A stretch of DNA of 28,975 bases, taken from CAZHPA01 sp964533945. Its GTDB lineage: Bacteria > Bacillota > Clostridia > Lachnospirales > WRBF01. Location: the NCBI GenBank assembly GCA_964533945.1, contig CAZHPA010000026.1, positions 1 through 28,975 on the forward strand. Direction: 5' to 3'. Numbering within the stretch: position 1 is the stretch's first letter; the number at the start of each line of letters is the position of its first letter. Position numbers and translations under genes: made by a program. The notes beneath the pieces are model-generated. The model did not search any database. It had not been told where the DNA came from and worked only from the letters and a program-made list of their open reading frames with translations. Shown in pieces: positions 7,213-14,889 of this stretch.

Positions 7213-9321
7213 ATGTTTAAAACATTTGAAACAAATTTGGCAGGGCGGAAATTTTGCGTTGAAATAGGCAGAGTTTGCGAACTTGCAAATGGTGCTGCAA
7301 TTGTTAGATATAACGATACAGTTGTTTTAGTAACCGCAACAGCTTCAACAAAACCACGGGCAGGAATTGATTTTTTCCCATTAAGCATAGACTATGAAGA
7401 AAAGCTATATGCTGTAGGTAAAATTCCCGGCGGATTCATTAGGCGTGAAGGAAGACCAACAGAAAAAGCAATTTTAACATCAAGATTAATCGACAGGCCA
7501 CTCCGCCCACTTTTCCCAAAAGACTACAGAAACGACGTAACTATTGTTGCAACAGTGCTTTCTGTTGACCAAGATTGCAGCCCTGAAATTGCCGCAATGA
7601 TTGGAGCATCAATTGTTTTATCCATTTCAGACATTCCGTTTAACGGTCCTATAGGAGCTAGCAACATCGGGCTAATTGACAACAAATATATATTAAATCC
7701 AACTACAGAAGAACGTGAAAGAAGCGAATTGAATCTAACGGTTGCTTCAACTTATGAAAAAGTTATGATGATTGAAGCAGGAGCAAACGAAATATCAAAC
7801 GATGAAATGTTTGGAGCTATTATGTTTGCACATGAAGAAAACAAAAAAATTGTTGAATTTATAAATACTATAGTTGCTGAAGTTGGAGTTTCTAAACATA
7901 GCTATGAAGAACATGTTGTTCCAAAAGAAATATATGAAAAAATTACACAGTTTATAACTGATGAACGCATGGAACAAGCTGTTTTCACAGACTTAAAACA
8001 AGAACGTGACTTAAAAATAACAGAACTAACCGATGAAGTTGTTGAACGTTTTACGGCTGAAATAAGCGAAGTTGAAGGCGAAGAAGCAGCAATTTCATTA
8101 ATTAACGACGCAATATATAAATTTGAAAAAGAAACCGTTAGACGAATGATTTTAAAAGACCATAAACGTCCAGATGGAAGAAAACTTGACCAAATTAGAA
8201 AACTTGAAGCCGAAATTGATATTTTGCCAAGAACTCATGGTTCTGCAATATTCAAACGCGGACAAACTCAAGTTTTAACAGTAACAACATTAGGTTCTAT
8301 AGGAGAAGCACAAAGAATTGATGGCTTAGATGCACTAGAAGAATCTAAAAGATATATGCACCACTACAACTTCCCAAGCTATTCTGTAGGAGAAACACGC
8401 CCATCAAGAGGACCCGGCAGACGCGAAATCGGTCATGGCGCATTAGCTGAAAGAGCACTTTTACCTGTTATTCCAACAGAAGGCGATTTTCCATATGCAA
8501 TTCGTTTAGTTTCCGAAGTTTTAAGTTCAAACGGTTCAACTTCACAAGCAAGCGTTTGCGGAAGCACATTGTCGTTAATGGCTGCGGGCGTTCCAATTTT
8601 AAGACCTGTTGCCGGAATTTCAGTTGGGCTTGTTACAGGAGAATCGGACGATGATTTTGTTCTTTTAACAGATATTCAAGGGCTTGAAGACTTTTTCGGC
8701 GATATGGACTTTAAAGTTGCAGGAACAGAAAAAGGTATAACTGCGATTCAAATGGATATTAAAATTGAAGGGCTTACCCCAGAAATAATTAAAAAGTCTT
8801 TAGAACAAACAGAAGCTTCAAGAAAATATATGTTAGATGAAGTTATGCTTAAAGCAATTAGCACATCACGTAAAGATATTTCAGAATACGCCCCAAAAAT
8901 TAAATTTATTACTATCGAGCCTGATAAAATGGCAGAAGTTATTGGCGCAAGAGGTAAAGTTATTAAAAGAATTATGGAAGATTCTGGCGTTGACAAAATT
9001 GATACAGGCGATGATGGTAAAATATTTGTTGCCGGCGCAACTATGGAAAAAGTGCAACGTGCAGTTGATATAATTAATGCTATAGTATATGTTCCTGAAG
9101 TGGGCAAAATGTATACAGGAAAAGTTACAAGACTTGCAACATTTGGCGCATTCGTTGAAATTGCACCAGAAAAAGAAGGGCTTGTTCATATTAGCGAACT
9201 TGCAAAAGAGCGTGTTAAAAACGTTGAAGACTTTATTAAAGTTGGCGATGTTGTTTTAGTTAAGGTTATAAAAGTTGACGAGCAAGGAAGAATAAACCTT
9301 TCAAGAAAGGCGGCACTTTAG
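7213..9321 (+). CDS. pnp: Polyribonucleotide nucleotidyltransferase (PNPase)
   Basis: Trimeric 3'-5' phosphorolytic exoribonuclease of mRNA decay, releasing nucleoside diphosphates. Order of domains in 702 residues: RNase PH 1 (about 10-140, with GGFIRREGRPTEKAIL), all-helical linker (about 210-310), RNase PH 2 (about 320-540, with catalytic-type GETRPSRGPGRREIGHG and SSNGSTSQASVCG), KH domain with the GxxG loop GARG at 578-581, and an S1 domain (about 632-698, GKVTRLATFGAFVEI). Length and motifs are typical. The start at ATG 7213 follows AAGGAG. It likely shares an rpsO transcript and may add its own control through the hairpins on each side. Confidence 0.98.
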   Translation: MFKTFETNLAGRKFCVEIGRVCELANGAAIVRYNDTVVLVTATASTKPRAGIDFFPLSIDYEEKLYAVGKIPGGFIRREGRPTEKAILTSRLIDRPLRPLFPKDYRNDVTIVATVLSVDQDCSPEIAAMIGASIVLSISDIPFNGPIGASNIGLIDNKYILNPTTEERERSELNLTVASTYEKVMMIEAGANEISNDEMFGAIMFAHEENKKIVEFINTIVAEVGVSKHSYEEHVVPKEIYEKITQFITDERMEQAVFTDLKQERDLKITELTDEVVERFTAEISEVEGEEAAISLINDAIYKFEKETVRRMILKDHKRPDGRKLDQIRKLEAEIDILPRTHGSAIFKRGQTQVLTVTTLGSIGEAQRIDGLDALEESKRYMHHYNFPSYSVGETRPSRGPGRREIGHGALAERALLPVIPTEGDFPYAIRLVSEVLSSNGSTSQASVCGSTLSLMAAGVPILRPVAGISVGLVTGESDDDFVLLTDIQGLEDFFGDMDFKVAGTEKGITAIQMDIKIEGLTPEIIKKSLEQTEASRKYMLDEVMLKAISTSRKDISEYAPKIKFITIEPDKMAEVIGARGKVIKRIMEDSGVDKIDTGDDGKIFVAGATMEKVQRAVDIINAIVYVPEVGKMYTGKVTRLATFGAFVEIAPEKEGLVHISELAKERVKNVEDFIKVGDVVLVKVIKVDEQGRINLSRKAAL

Positions 9322-9330
9322 CAGCTAAAG

Positions 9331-9355
9331 CCCCTAAAATCTGGGATTTTAGGGG
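9331..9355 (+). other. pnp-M16 peptidase intergenic hairpin without a T tract
   Basis: CCCCTAAAATC (9331-9341) pairs with GATTTTAGGGG (9345-9355) around TGG: an 11-bp perfect stem. It is followed by GGAGCATAAAGGAGG, not by T, so it is more likely a 3'-end stabiliser or processing site than a classical terminator. Confidence 0.5.
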
Positions 9356-9373
9356 GAGCATAAAGGAGGCAAA

Positions 9374-10612
9374 ATGATAACATTAGATAACGGCTTACGC
9401 ATTGTTACGGAAAAAATCCCTTTCATTCGTTCCATAGCTTTTGGTATTTGGGTTATGAATGGTTCACGTAACGAAACAGAAGAAACAAGCGGCATTTCAC
9501 ATTTCATTGAGCATATGCTGTTTAAAGGCACAGAAAACCGCAGCGCTAAAGATATTGCCGACGAAATAGACGCAATAGGCGGACAAATTAACGCCTTCAC
9601 TTCAAAAGAATATACTTGCTATTACACAAGAACTCTTGATTCCCATTTTGATGTTGCCATTGATGTTTTGGCGGACATGTTTTTTAATTCTAAATTCGAC
9701 AATGTGGAAATCGAAAAAGAACGAAACGTTATATTAGAAGAAATAAGTATGTATGAAGATACGCCCGAAGAACTTGTGCATGACATACTTCAATATGAAA
9801 TTTGGTCAAATAACTCATTGGGCTATCCAATACTGGGAAACAGGCAAAGTATAAGCAAATTCGATTCAAATACATTTAAATCATATTATAGCTCTAATTA
9901 TACACCTAACAATACTGTAATTGCAGTTGCCGGAAATTTTGATGAACATACTATAATAAATAAAATTCAAAAATATTTTGGAAGCTTTAAAGGCGAAAGT
10001 AAATATAAAGCAAAAAACTATAAATACACCCCTTCTATAATTACAAAAGCAAAAGACATTGAACAAGTGCATTTGGCGCTTGGCTTTGAAAGCATTAGTA
10101 TAGGTTCTGAAGAAGCACAAACGCTTGCAGCTTTAAGCACAGTTTTAGGTGGAGGCATGAGTTCTAGGCTTTTTCAAAAAATACGTGAAGAACACGGGCT
10201 TGTATATTCCGTGTATTCAATGAACTATAGCTACACAGACACAGGGCTTTTTTCAATTTATGCCGCATTAAATCCAGCTAACATTGAGCAGGTTTTAAAT
10301 TTAATTATTTCCGAAATTAACACACTTTCACAAAATATATGTGAAAAGCAATTAAAAAATACAAAAGAGCAAATTAAAAGTAACTATATTTTAAGCCTTG
10401 AAAGTTCATCAAATAGAATGAACGTTTTGGGCAGGTCTATGTTAATGCTTAATAAAATTTACACGCAAGATGAAATACTTGAAAAAATTGATGCTGTTTC
10501 GCTAGATAAAATTAACAGCTTGGCTAAAAAGATTTTTAATTTCAACAATATGAGCATTTCAGCAGTCGGAGATGTTTTGAAAATAAACTTAAAACAAATG
10601 CTTGGCCGATAA
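9374..10612 (+). CDS. ymxG: M16 family zinc peptidase (YmxG/processing-peptidase-like)
   Basis: Cytoplasmic insulinase-family peptidase. The inverted zinc motif HFIEH is at residues 43-47, and the distal Glu ligand lies in the ERNVILEEISMYEDTPEE region about 75 residues later. The C-terminal half has the partner-domain arginine/tyrosine region (GGGMSSRLFQKIREEHGLVYSVYS). Length of 412 residues fits YmxG/PepR. In B. subtilis the ymxG homologue also sits close downstream of pnp. ATG 9374 follows AAAGGAGG. The natural substrate of this family in Firmicutes is not settled. The gene is ended by a hairpin that overlaps its stop codon. Confidence 0.93.
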   Translation: MITLDNGLRIVTEKIPFIRSIAFGIWVMNGSRNETEETSGISHFIEHMLFKGTENRSAKDIADEIDAIGGQINAFTSKEYTCYYTRTLDSHFDVAIDVLADMFFNSKFDNVEIEKERNVILEEISMYEDTPEELVHDILQYEIWSNNSLGYPILGNRQSISKFDSNTFKSYYSSNYTPNNTVIAVAGNFDEHTIINKIQKYFGSFKGESKYKAKNYKYTPSIITKAKDIEQVHLALGFESISIGSEEAQTLAALSTVLGGGMSSRLFQKIREEHGLVYSVYSMNYSYTDTGLFSIYAALNPANIEQVLNLIISEINTLSQNICEKQLKNTKEQIKSNYILSLESSSNRMNVLGRSMLMLNKIYTQDEILEKIDAVSLDKINSLAKKIFNFNNMSISAVGDVLKINLKQMLGR

Positions 10613-10632
10613 CTTTAATCGCTATCGGCTTT
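10605..10632 (+). terminator. Terminator overlapping the end of the M16 peptidase gene
   Basis: GCCGATA (10605-10611) pairs with TATCGGC (10623-10629), 11-nt loop, followed by TTT. The left arm includes the last codons and the stop. Confidence 0.5.
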
Positions 10633-10688
10633 AACCTTTCCTGTTTAAATTACAGATGAAATACATAGAATTTTTTATATTTTTAAGG

Positions 10689-10704
10689 GCATAATAAATT
10701 ATGC
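10689..10704. promoter_or_regulatory. Perfect AT-rich palindrome upstream of the DUF378 gene
   Basis: GCATAAT-AA-ATTATGC is a perfect 7-bp inverted repeat with a 2-bp centre, about 85 bp before the DUF378 gene. It has the size of a dimeric repressor site, but AT-rich palindromes also arise by chance here. No convincing promoter was identified in 10633-10789. Confidence 0.3.
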
Positions 10705-10789
10705 AATCCTATTAGTTAAAATACTTCTAAAATTTAATATAGAGATTTTAGAGAAATGCAAAATGTAATAAAGAGGGAGGTTTTTAATA

Positions 10790-11008
10790 ATGAGGACAAA
10801 GCCAATCGACTGGACAGCGCTTACGCTCGTTATAATAGGTGCAATAAATTGGGGGCTTATTGGGTTTTTCCAATTTGACTTAGTTGCAACAATATTCGGC
10901 GGCGTTGAATCATGGGTAAGTCGCATTATTTATGCTTTAGTTGGTTTAGCAGGCTTATATTGCCTTAGTTTATATGGTAGAATTGATGATGATGTTGTAA
11001 CTGAATAG
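10790..11008 (+). CDS. DUF378 small membrane protein
   Basis: A 72-residue protein with two membrane helices, opening DWTALTLVIIGAINWGLIGF and containing FDLVATIFGG, then YALVGLAGLY. The tryptophan-rich GAINWGLIG motif is diagnostic of DUF378, a widespread bacterial membrane family of unknown role. ATG 10790 follows AGGGAGG. A long hairpin separates it from the next gene, so it may be transcribed alone or lead the operon. Confidence 0.88.
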   Translation: MRTKPIDWTALTLVIIGAINWGLIGFFQFDLVATIFGGVESWVSRIIYALVGLAGLYCLSLYGRIDDDVVTE

Positions 11009-11016
11009 AATTTTCT

Positions 11017-11058
11017 CCCCTAAAACTTAAAAGTTGAAATAATAAATAGTTTTAGGGG
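11017..11058 (+). other. Hairpin between the DUF378 gene and the PRTase operon
   Basis: CCCCTAAAACT (11017-11027) pairs with AGTTTTAGGGG (11048-11058), with a smaller AACTT/AAGTT pairing inside the loop. No T tract follows on either strand. The CCCCTAAAA core is nearly the same as in the hairpin at 9331-9355. Confidence 0.5.
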
Positions 11059-11082
11059 AAATTAAATAAAAGGGGTAGTTGT

Positions 11083-12198
11083 GTGTTTAAGCTTTCAAAA
11101 AGAGAAAATAACTTAAAAAGAAGCTGTTTTTTAGTAAACTTAATGCAAGCAAAACATGTCCCGTCAAAGCTTCACGAAACATTGCTTCTATTTGACAAAC
11201 TGGCGGCCGAAGTTGAACAATATAAAAGCGAAAAAGTTTTGGTAGTTGGGTTTGCAGAAGCAGCAACAGCAATTGGAGCATACGTTGCAAATAAATTAGG
11301 AAATAACGCTTTTTACGTACATACAACAAGAGAATATTGCAATATAGAACATAAAATTATTGAATTTAAAGAAGAACACAGCCATGCAACAGAACAGGCA
11401 TTATATTGCCTTAATTTTAATGAAATTTCAAAATATATAGACAGAATTATTTTTATAGAAGATGAAATAACAACAGGAAGAACTATATTAAATTTTTTAG
11501 AAGCTTTAAAGCAAACTGAATGCATAAATAAAAACGTTAAAGTATCAGTTGTGGCTTTTATTAATGCTATGTCTAATGAAAACATGGAACGATTTAACAA
11601 ACTTAATGTTAAACTTCATTTTCTAACTAAAGTTGATAGCAGCAGCTTTTCTAATGAAATTAGCAAATATACTAAATTTAACAAAGATATTGAAGTTACT
11701 AATGAAACAAAATGTTTAAAATCACGTTTTCTATTAATAGAAATTGGTGGGCTAATGAATTCACGGCTAGGGGTTTACATAGACGATTATTTTAATGCTT
11801 GCGTTAAGCTTTCAAGTGAAGTTATCAATAATATTAATGTTGACATAACAAACAAAAGTATTTTAATATTGGGAACAGAGGAATTTATGTATCCTTCTTT
11901 AATATTGGGGCAGCATATTCTTAAATTGCAAAAAACAGCCAAAGTTACAACTTACGCAACAACAAGAAGCCCAATGCTTACAAGCTATGAAGAAGGCTAC
12001 CCTACTTATAAAAGGTACAGATTAAAAAGCCTATATTGCCAAAACCGCCAAACGTATATTTATAACTTGGAAAAATACGATGTTGTAATAATATTAACCG
12101 ATGCGCAAAATTATAGTGATATTGCCATTAACGAACTTATATGTGCTTTGGAAGCGGAAGGAAATAAAAATATAATTTTTGTAAAATGGATGTGTTAA
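11083..12198 (+). CDS. Phosphoribosyltransferase-TRSP domain protein (Ter-type metabolite module)
   Basis: A 371-residue type I phosphoribosyltransferase. The PRPP-binding loop is seen as FIEDEITTGRTIL (Glu126 to Thr134 at its core), preceded by a VLVVGFAEAATAIGAYVA strand-turn. The C-terminal part carries a TRSP domain with its name-giving motif TTRSPM (Thr294-Arg-Ser-Pro297) and the trailing GYPTYKRYRLKS. Proteins of this architecture were predicted by comparative genomics to make a nucleoside-like metabolite in Ter stress operons. GTG 11083 follows AAAAGGGG by 7 nt. The next gene begins 5 bp after the stop with no ribosome site of its own, so the two are probably translationally coupled. 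Substrate base or amide acceptor is unknown. Confidence 0.85.
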   Translation: MFKLSKRENNLKRSCFLVNLMQAKHVPSKLHETLLLFDKLAAEVEQYKSEKVLVVGFAEAATAIGAYVANKLGNNAFYVHTTREYCNIEHKIIEFKEEHSHATEQALYCLNFNEISKYIDRIIFIEDEITTGRTILNFLEALKQTECINKNVKVSVVAFINAMSNENMERFNKLNVKLHFLTKVDSSSFSNEISKYTKFNKDIEVTNETKCLKSRFLLIEIGGLMNSRLGVYIDDYFNACVKLSSEVINNINVDITNKSILILGTEEFMYPSLILGQHILKLQKTAKVTTYATTRSPMLTSYEEGYPTYKRYRLKSLYCQNRQTYIYNLEKYDVVIILTDAQNYSDIAINELICALEAEGNKNIIFVKWMC

Positions 12199-12203
12199 CT
12201 TAA

Positions 12204-13298
12204 ATGAACAGCACTTTTTTACCAGAAGACGTTACAATATTGCTAAAAGATGTAACGGGAATGGTTAACCCCCTTAATATAGAACAGCGTGAAAAGTTAA
12301 TTCAAGCAGGCAAGCACTATTGTGAAATGCTGCCTATTGAATATGTGCCTTCAAATCAATATTTAATAGAATATGAAAATGCACTTAACAATTTTTCAAA
12401 GTTAACTGCGCAATGTGTTAAAATTGTTTCTGAAAAAATTTATAAATTAAAAGGCAAAAATTTAGTGTTAGTTTCGCTTGCAAGAGCAGGTACACCAATT
12501 GGCATTTTAATTAAGCGGTATTTAAAGCGAAAATATTTAATTGACTTTCCGCACTACACAATTTCAATAATTCGCAAAAAAGGCATTGATAGTAATGCAA
12601 TGAAATATATTTTAAGCAAGCACAGTCCAAAAGACATACAATTTATTGACGGCTGGACGGGCAAAGGAGCAATATTAGGGGAACTTCAAAAAGAAGTTTC
12701 AAAATATAAAGGAATTAGCAGCGAACTTGCCGTTCTTTGCGACCCAGCAAATATAACAAGCATATGCGGAACTCATGAAGATTTTTTAATTGCAAGCTCT
12801 TGCCTTAATTCTACTGTTTGCGGACTTATAAGCAGAACATTTTTAAGAGATGATATAATTAAAAAAGATGATTTTCACGGCGCAGTTTTTTATCCCGAAC
12901 TAAAAGAAGAAGATAGAACATACGAATTTATACATAAAATTGAAAGCTTCATAAACCTAGAAGATGAAACTTTAGAAGATAAAGTACATATAAAAAGTGG
13001 ATTAATCTCAATTACAGGAATGGAAGAAGTTTATAAAATTGCACGGCATTTTAACATAGAAGATATAAATTTAATAAAACCCGGCATCGGGGAAACAACA
13101 AGGGTTTTGTTAAGGAGAGTTCCGGAAGTTGTTCTTATTCCGGAAAAACTAGAGAAACTTGAACAAAAAGAACAGAAAGAAGATGAGTACATTTCTCATA
13201 TATTAAAACTTGCTTGCGAAAAAAATGTTAAAGTTGTTAAGTATCCGCTTAAAGCATATAGAGCTTGCGGAATAATTAAAGTGGTGTGTACAATATGA
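12204..13298 (+). CDS. PRTase-like protein with C-terminal Pelota RNA-binding domain (StiP type)
   Basis: A 364-residue protein of the family labelled cysteine protease StiP, described in Ter-operon analyses as a PRTase-like domain plus Pelota-type RNA-binding domain. The N-terminal part (about 20-260) has LVSLARAGTPIGILIKRYL, the PRPP-loop-like FIDGWTGKGAI (about 147-157) and SSCLNSTVCGLISRT with a conserved Cys. The C-terminal part (about 268-362) has the Pelota features INLIKPGIGETTRVLLRRVP and YPLKAYRACGIIK. A charged Lys/Glu linker sits inside this domain (about 308-323). There is no clear ribosome site; coupling to the gene before is likely, and it overlaps the gene after by 4 nt. The protease label is not supported by anything visible here. 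Confidence 0.82.
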   Translation: MNSTFLPEDVTILLKDVTGMVNPLNIEQREKLIQAGKHYCEMLPIEYVPSNQYLIEYENALNNFSKLTAQCVKIVSEKIYKLKGKNLVLVSLARAGTPIGILIKRYLKRKYLIDFPHYTISIIRKKGIDSNAMKYILSKHSPKDIQFIDGWTGKGAILGELQKEVSKYKGISSELAVLCDPANITSICGTHEDFLIASSCLNSTVCGLISRTFLRDDIIKKDDFHGAVFYPELKEEDRTYEFIHKIESFINLEDETLEDKVHIKSGLISITGMEEVYKIARHFNIEDINLIKPGIGETTRVLLRRVPEVVLIPEKLEKLEQKEQKEDEYISHILKLACEKNVKVVKYPLKAYRACGIIKVVCTI

Positions 13299-14389
13299 AA
13301 AACGAAATTATTTTTGCTTCCGATTTAGACAATACATTAATTTATTCACATAATAATAACAATATTTGCGTTGAATACAAAGAAGGCGAACCTCTTACGT
13401 TTATGACTCAAAAAGCTTTTTCAGACTTGGAATATATAGCTCAAAAAATTAATTTTATTCCTGTAACAACAAGGTCTTTCGAGCAATATAAAAGGATTAA
13501 CCTTCCATATCATAAATATGCAATAGTAGCAAATGGTGCTGTTTTAGTTATTGACGGTGAAATTGATAAAAAATGGTATGAACAATCGGAACAAATTGCT
13601 TCCGAATTTATGCCGGATATGTTAAAATACATAGATATTTTGCAAAAAGACATATATACTTGCAACTTTAAAGCCAGACTTGTTGATAATATGTTTATAT
13701 TTACAAAAAGCAACAATACGCAAGCAACTATGCAGTTGCTTGAAGAAATTGTTGATAAAAATAAGTTTACGGTATCAAGCTTAAAGCAAAAAATATACGT
13801 AATTCCTAATGTTTTTAATAAAGGTAACGCAATTAAAAAACTTTCCATAAAAATGGAAATGGAAAATGAATATTTAATTTGTGCCGGAGATAGCGAACTA
13901 GATTTATCAATGCTTTTAACAGCGCATAAAGCAATTGTTCCAAACGGTTACTTATATAATAGCGAAAACTTTGTTTTTGCTGAAAAAGACAAATTATTTA
14001 GTGAATTTGTGCTTGAAATTGTATTAAATGCAATTAAAAACTTTGAAACCGCGCAAATGCCAAATAAAAGCTTTTGCGAAAAAGTATATGAATGCGTTAA
14101 AAAAATACCTTATGGAAAAGTTGCAACATATGGTCAAATTGCAATGCTATGCGGCACACCAAAAGGTTCGAGAGCAGTTGGAAATGCGCTGCATAAAAAC
14201 CCATATAAAGGAATTGTCCCTTGCCACCGTGTTGTTAACCGCTTGGGAAGTTTGGCTGGAAACTTTGGCTTTGGTGGACAGCACATACAAAAACAGTTAT
14301 TAGAGCAAGAGGGCGTTTTGGTTAACGGTGAATATAAAGTTGATTTAAAAAAATACGGTTGGATACAAATGTATCCCACAAATATATAG
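13295..14389 (+). CDS. HAD phosphatase fused to O6-alkylguanine transferase-like (MGMT/ATL) domain
   Basis: A 364-residue fusion. Residues about 4-235 are a HAD phosphatase of Cof/sucrose-phosphatase type: DLDNTLI with Asp10 and Asp12, Thr in PVTTRSF, Lys176 in NKGNAIKKLS, and GDSELD with Asp199 and Asp203, so all four HAD motifs are kept. Residues about 253-355 are an MGMT-family domain: helix-turn-helix IPYGKVATYGQIA, arginine finger RAVGNAL, and active-site PCHRVV with Cys310 intact, then AGNFGFGGQHIQKQLL as in short clostridial members. Start ATG 13295 overlaps the previous TGA (ATGA); GTG 13286 is less likely. In Ter-type modules HAD proteins are predicted to dephosphorylate the PRTase product. 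The alkyltransferase half would bind or repair alkylated guanine. The joint function is unknown; no frame break is seen. Confidence 0.88.
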   Translation: MKNEIIFASDLDNTLIYSHNNNNICVEYKEGEPLTFMTQKAFSDLEYIAQKINFIPVTTRSFEQYKRINLPYHKYAIVANGAVLVIDGEIDKKWYEQSEQIASEFMPDMLKYIDILQKDIYTCNFKARLVDNMFIFTKSNNTQATMQLLEEIVDKNKFTVSSLKQKIYVIPNVFNKGNAIKKLSIKMEMENEYLICAGDSELDLSMLLTAHKAIVPNGYLYNSENFVFAEKDKLFSEFVLEIVLNAIKNFETAQMPNKSFCEKVYECVKKIPYGKVATYGQIAMLCGTPKGSRAVGNALHKNPYKGIVPCHRVVNRLGSLAGNFGFGGQHIQKQLLEQEGVLVNGEYKVDLKKYGWIQMYPTNI

Positions 14390-14403
14390 GAGGAAAATTA
14401 AAA

Positions 14404-14823
14404 ATGGCAGTAATAGAACAAATTATTAAATTAGGTGAAAAAGATACTATAAGCTTTGGAAATTACTTAGTTAAGGAAAAGCAGAAAGTTGATAAATTTG
14501 AACTAAACGGCGATGTTTACAAAATAAAAACACACAAAGACGTAACAAGGCTTGAAAAAAACGGTAATCTTCTTTTGGAATCTGTGCCGGGTTCAACTAT
14601 TCACAACTTTAGTTTAACGGAAAATATTGCAGTTTTTCTTGCAGAAGGCTTTGGAGATACTAAAATTACGCTTGAACTTTTACCCGAATGCGAATATAAA
14701 ATTGTTATTGATAACGAAACTGTCGGAAGCATGAAGTCTAATTTATCTGGTAAAATTAATTTTAGCACAGAACTTTCAAGCGATTCAAAAAAGGTTAAAG
14801 TTCAACTTATAAAAAATAACTAA
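14404..14823 (+). CDS. Small conserved clostridial protein of the family often labelled endosialidase
   Basis: A 139-residue soluble protein with alternating beta-rich segments: AVIEQIIKLGEKDTISFGNY, then DVYKIKTHKDVTRLEKNG, LLLESVPGSTIHNF, and EYKIVIDNETVGSMKSNLSG. I recognise this pattern from clostridial genomes, where it is often annotated as endosialidase or its catalytic beta chain. It is far too small for a sialidase and no such active site is visible, so the label should not be taken as function. ATG 14404 lies 10 nt after AGGAGG (14388-14393), which overlaps the stop of the HAD-MGMT gene; that places it in the same operon. Function unknown. Confidence 0.7.
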   Translation: MAVIEQIIKLGEKDTISFGNYLVKEKQKVDKFELNGDVYKIKTHKDVTRLEKNGNLLLESVPGSTIHNFSLTENIAVFLAEGFGDTKITLELLPECEYKIVIDNETVGSMKSNLSGKINFSTELSSDSKKVKVQLIKNN

Positions 14824-14836
14824 CCGCTTTTATTAA

Positions 14837-14859
14837 CCCCGATTCTTTTGGAATCGGGG
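14837..14859 (+). terminator. Hairpin after the PRTase operon, weak T tract
   Basis: CCCCGATTC (14837-14845) pairs with GAATCGGGG (14851-14859) around TTTTG, followed by ATATTAAAC rather than T. It marks the end of the operon or a stable 3' end with read-through into rqcH, which begins about 30 bp later. Confidence 0.45.
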
Positions 14860-14889
14860 ATATTAAACATTAGTAAGGAATGAAAAAAC

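Noticed and set aside
12204..13298. Cysteine protease activity implied by the StiP label
   Set aside because: No Cys-His protease motif is visible; the sequence reads as a PRTase-like domain with a Pelota domain.
14404..14823. Endosialidase function
   Set aside because: 139 residues without sialidase motifs; the name is an annotation carry-over for this small family.
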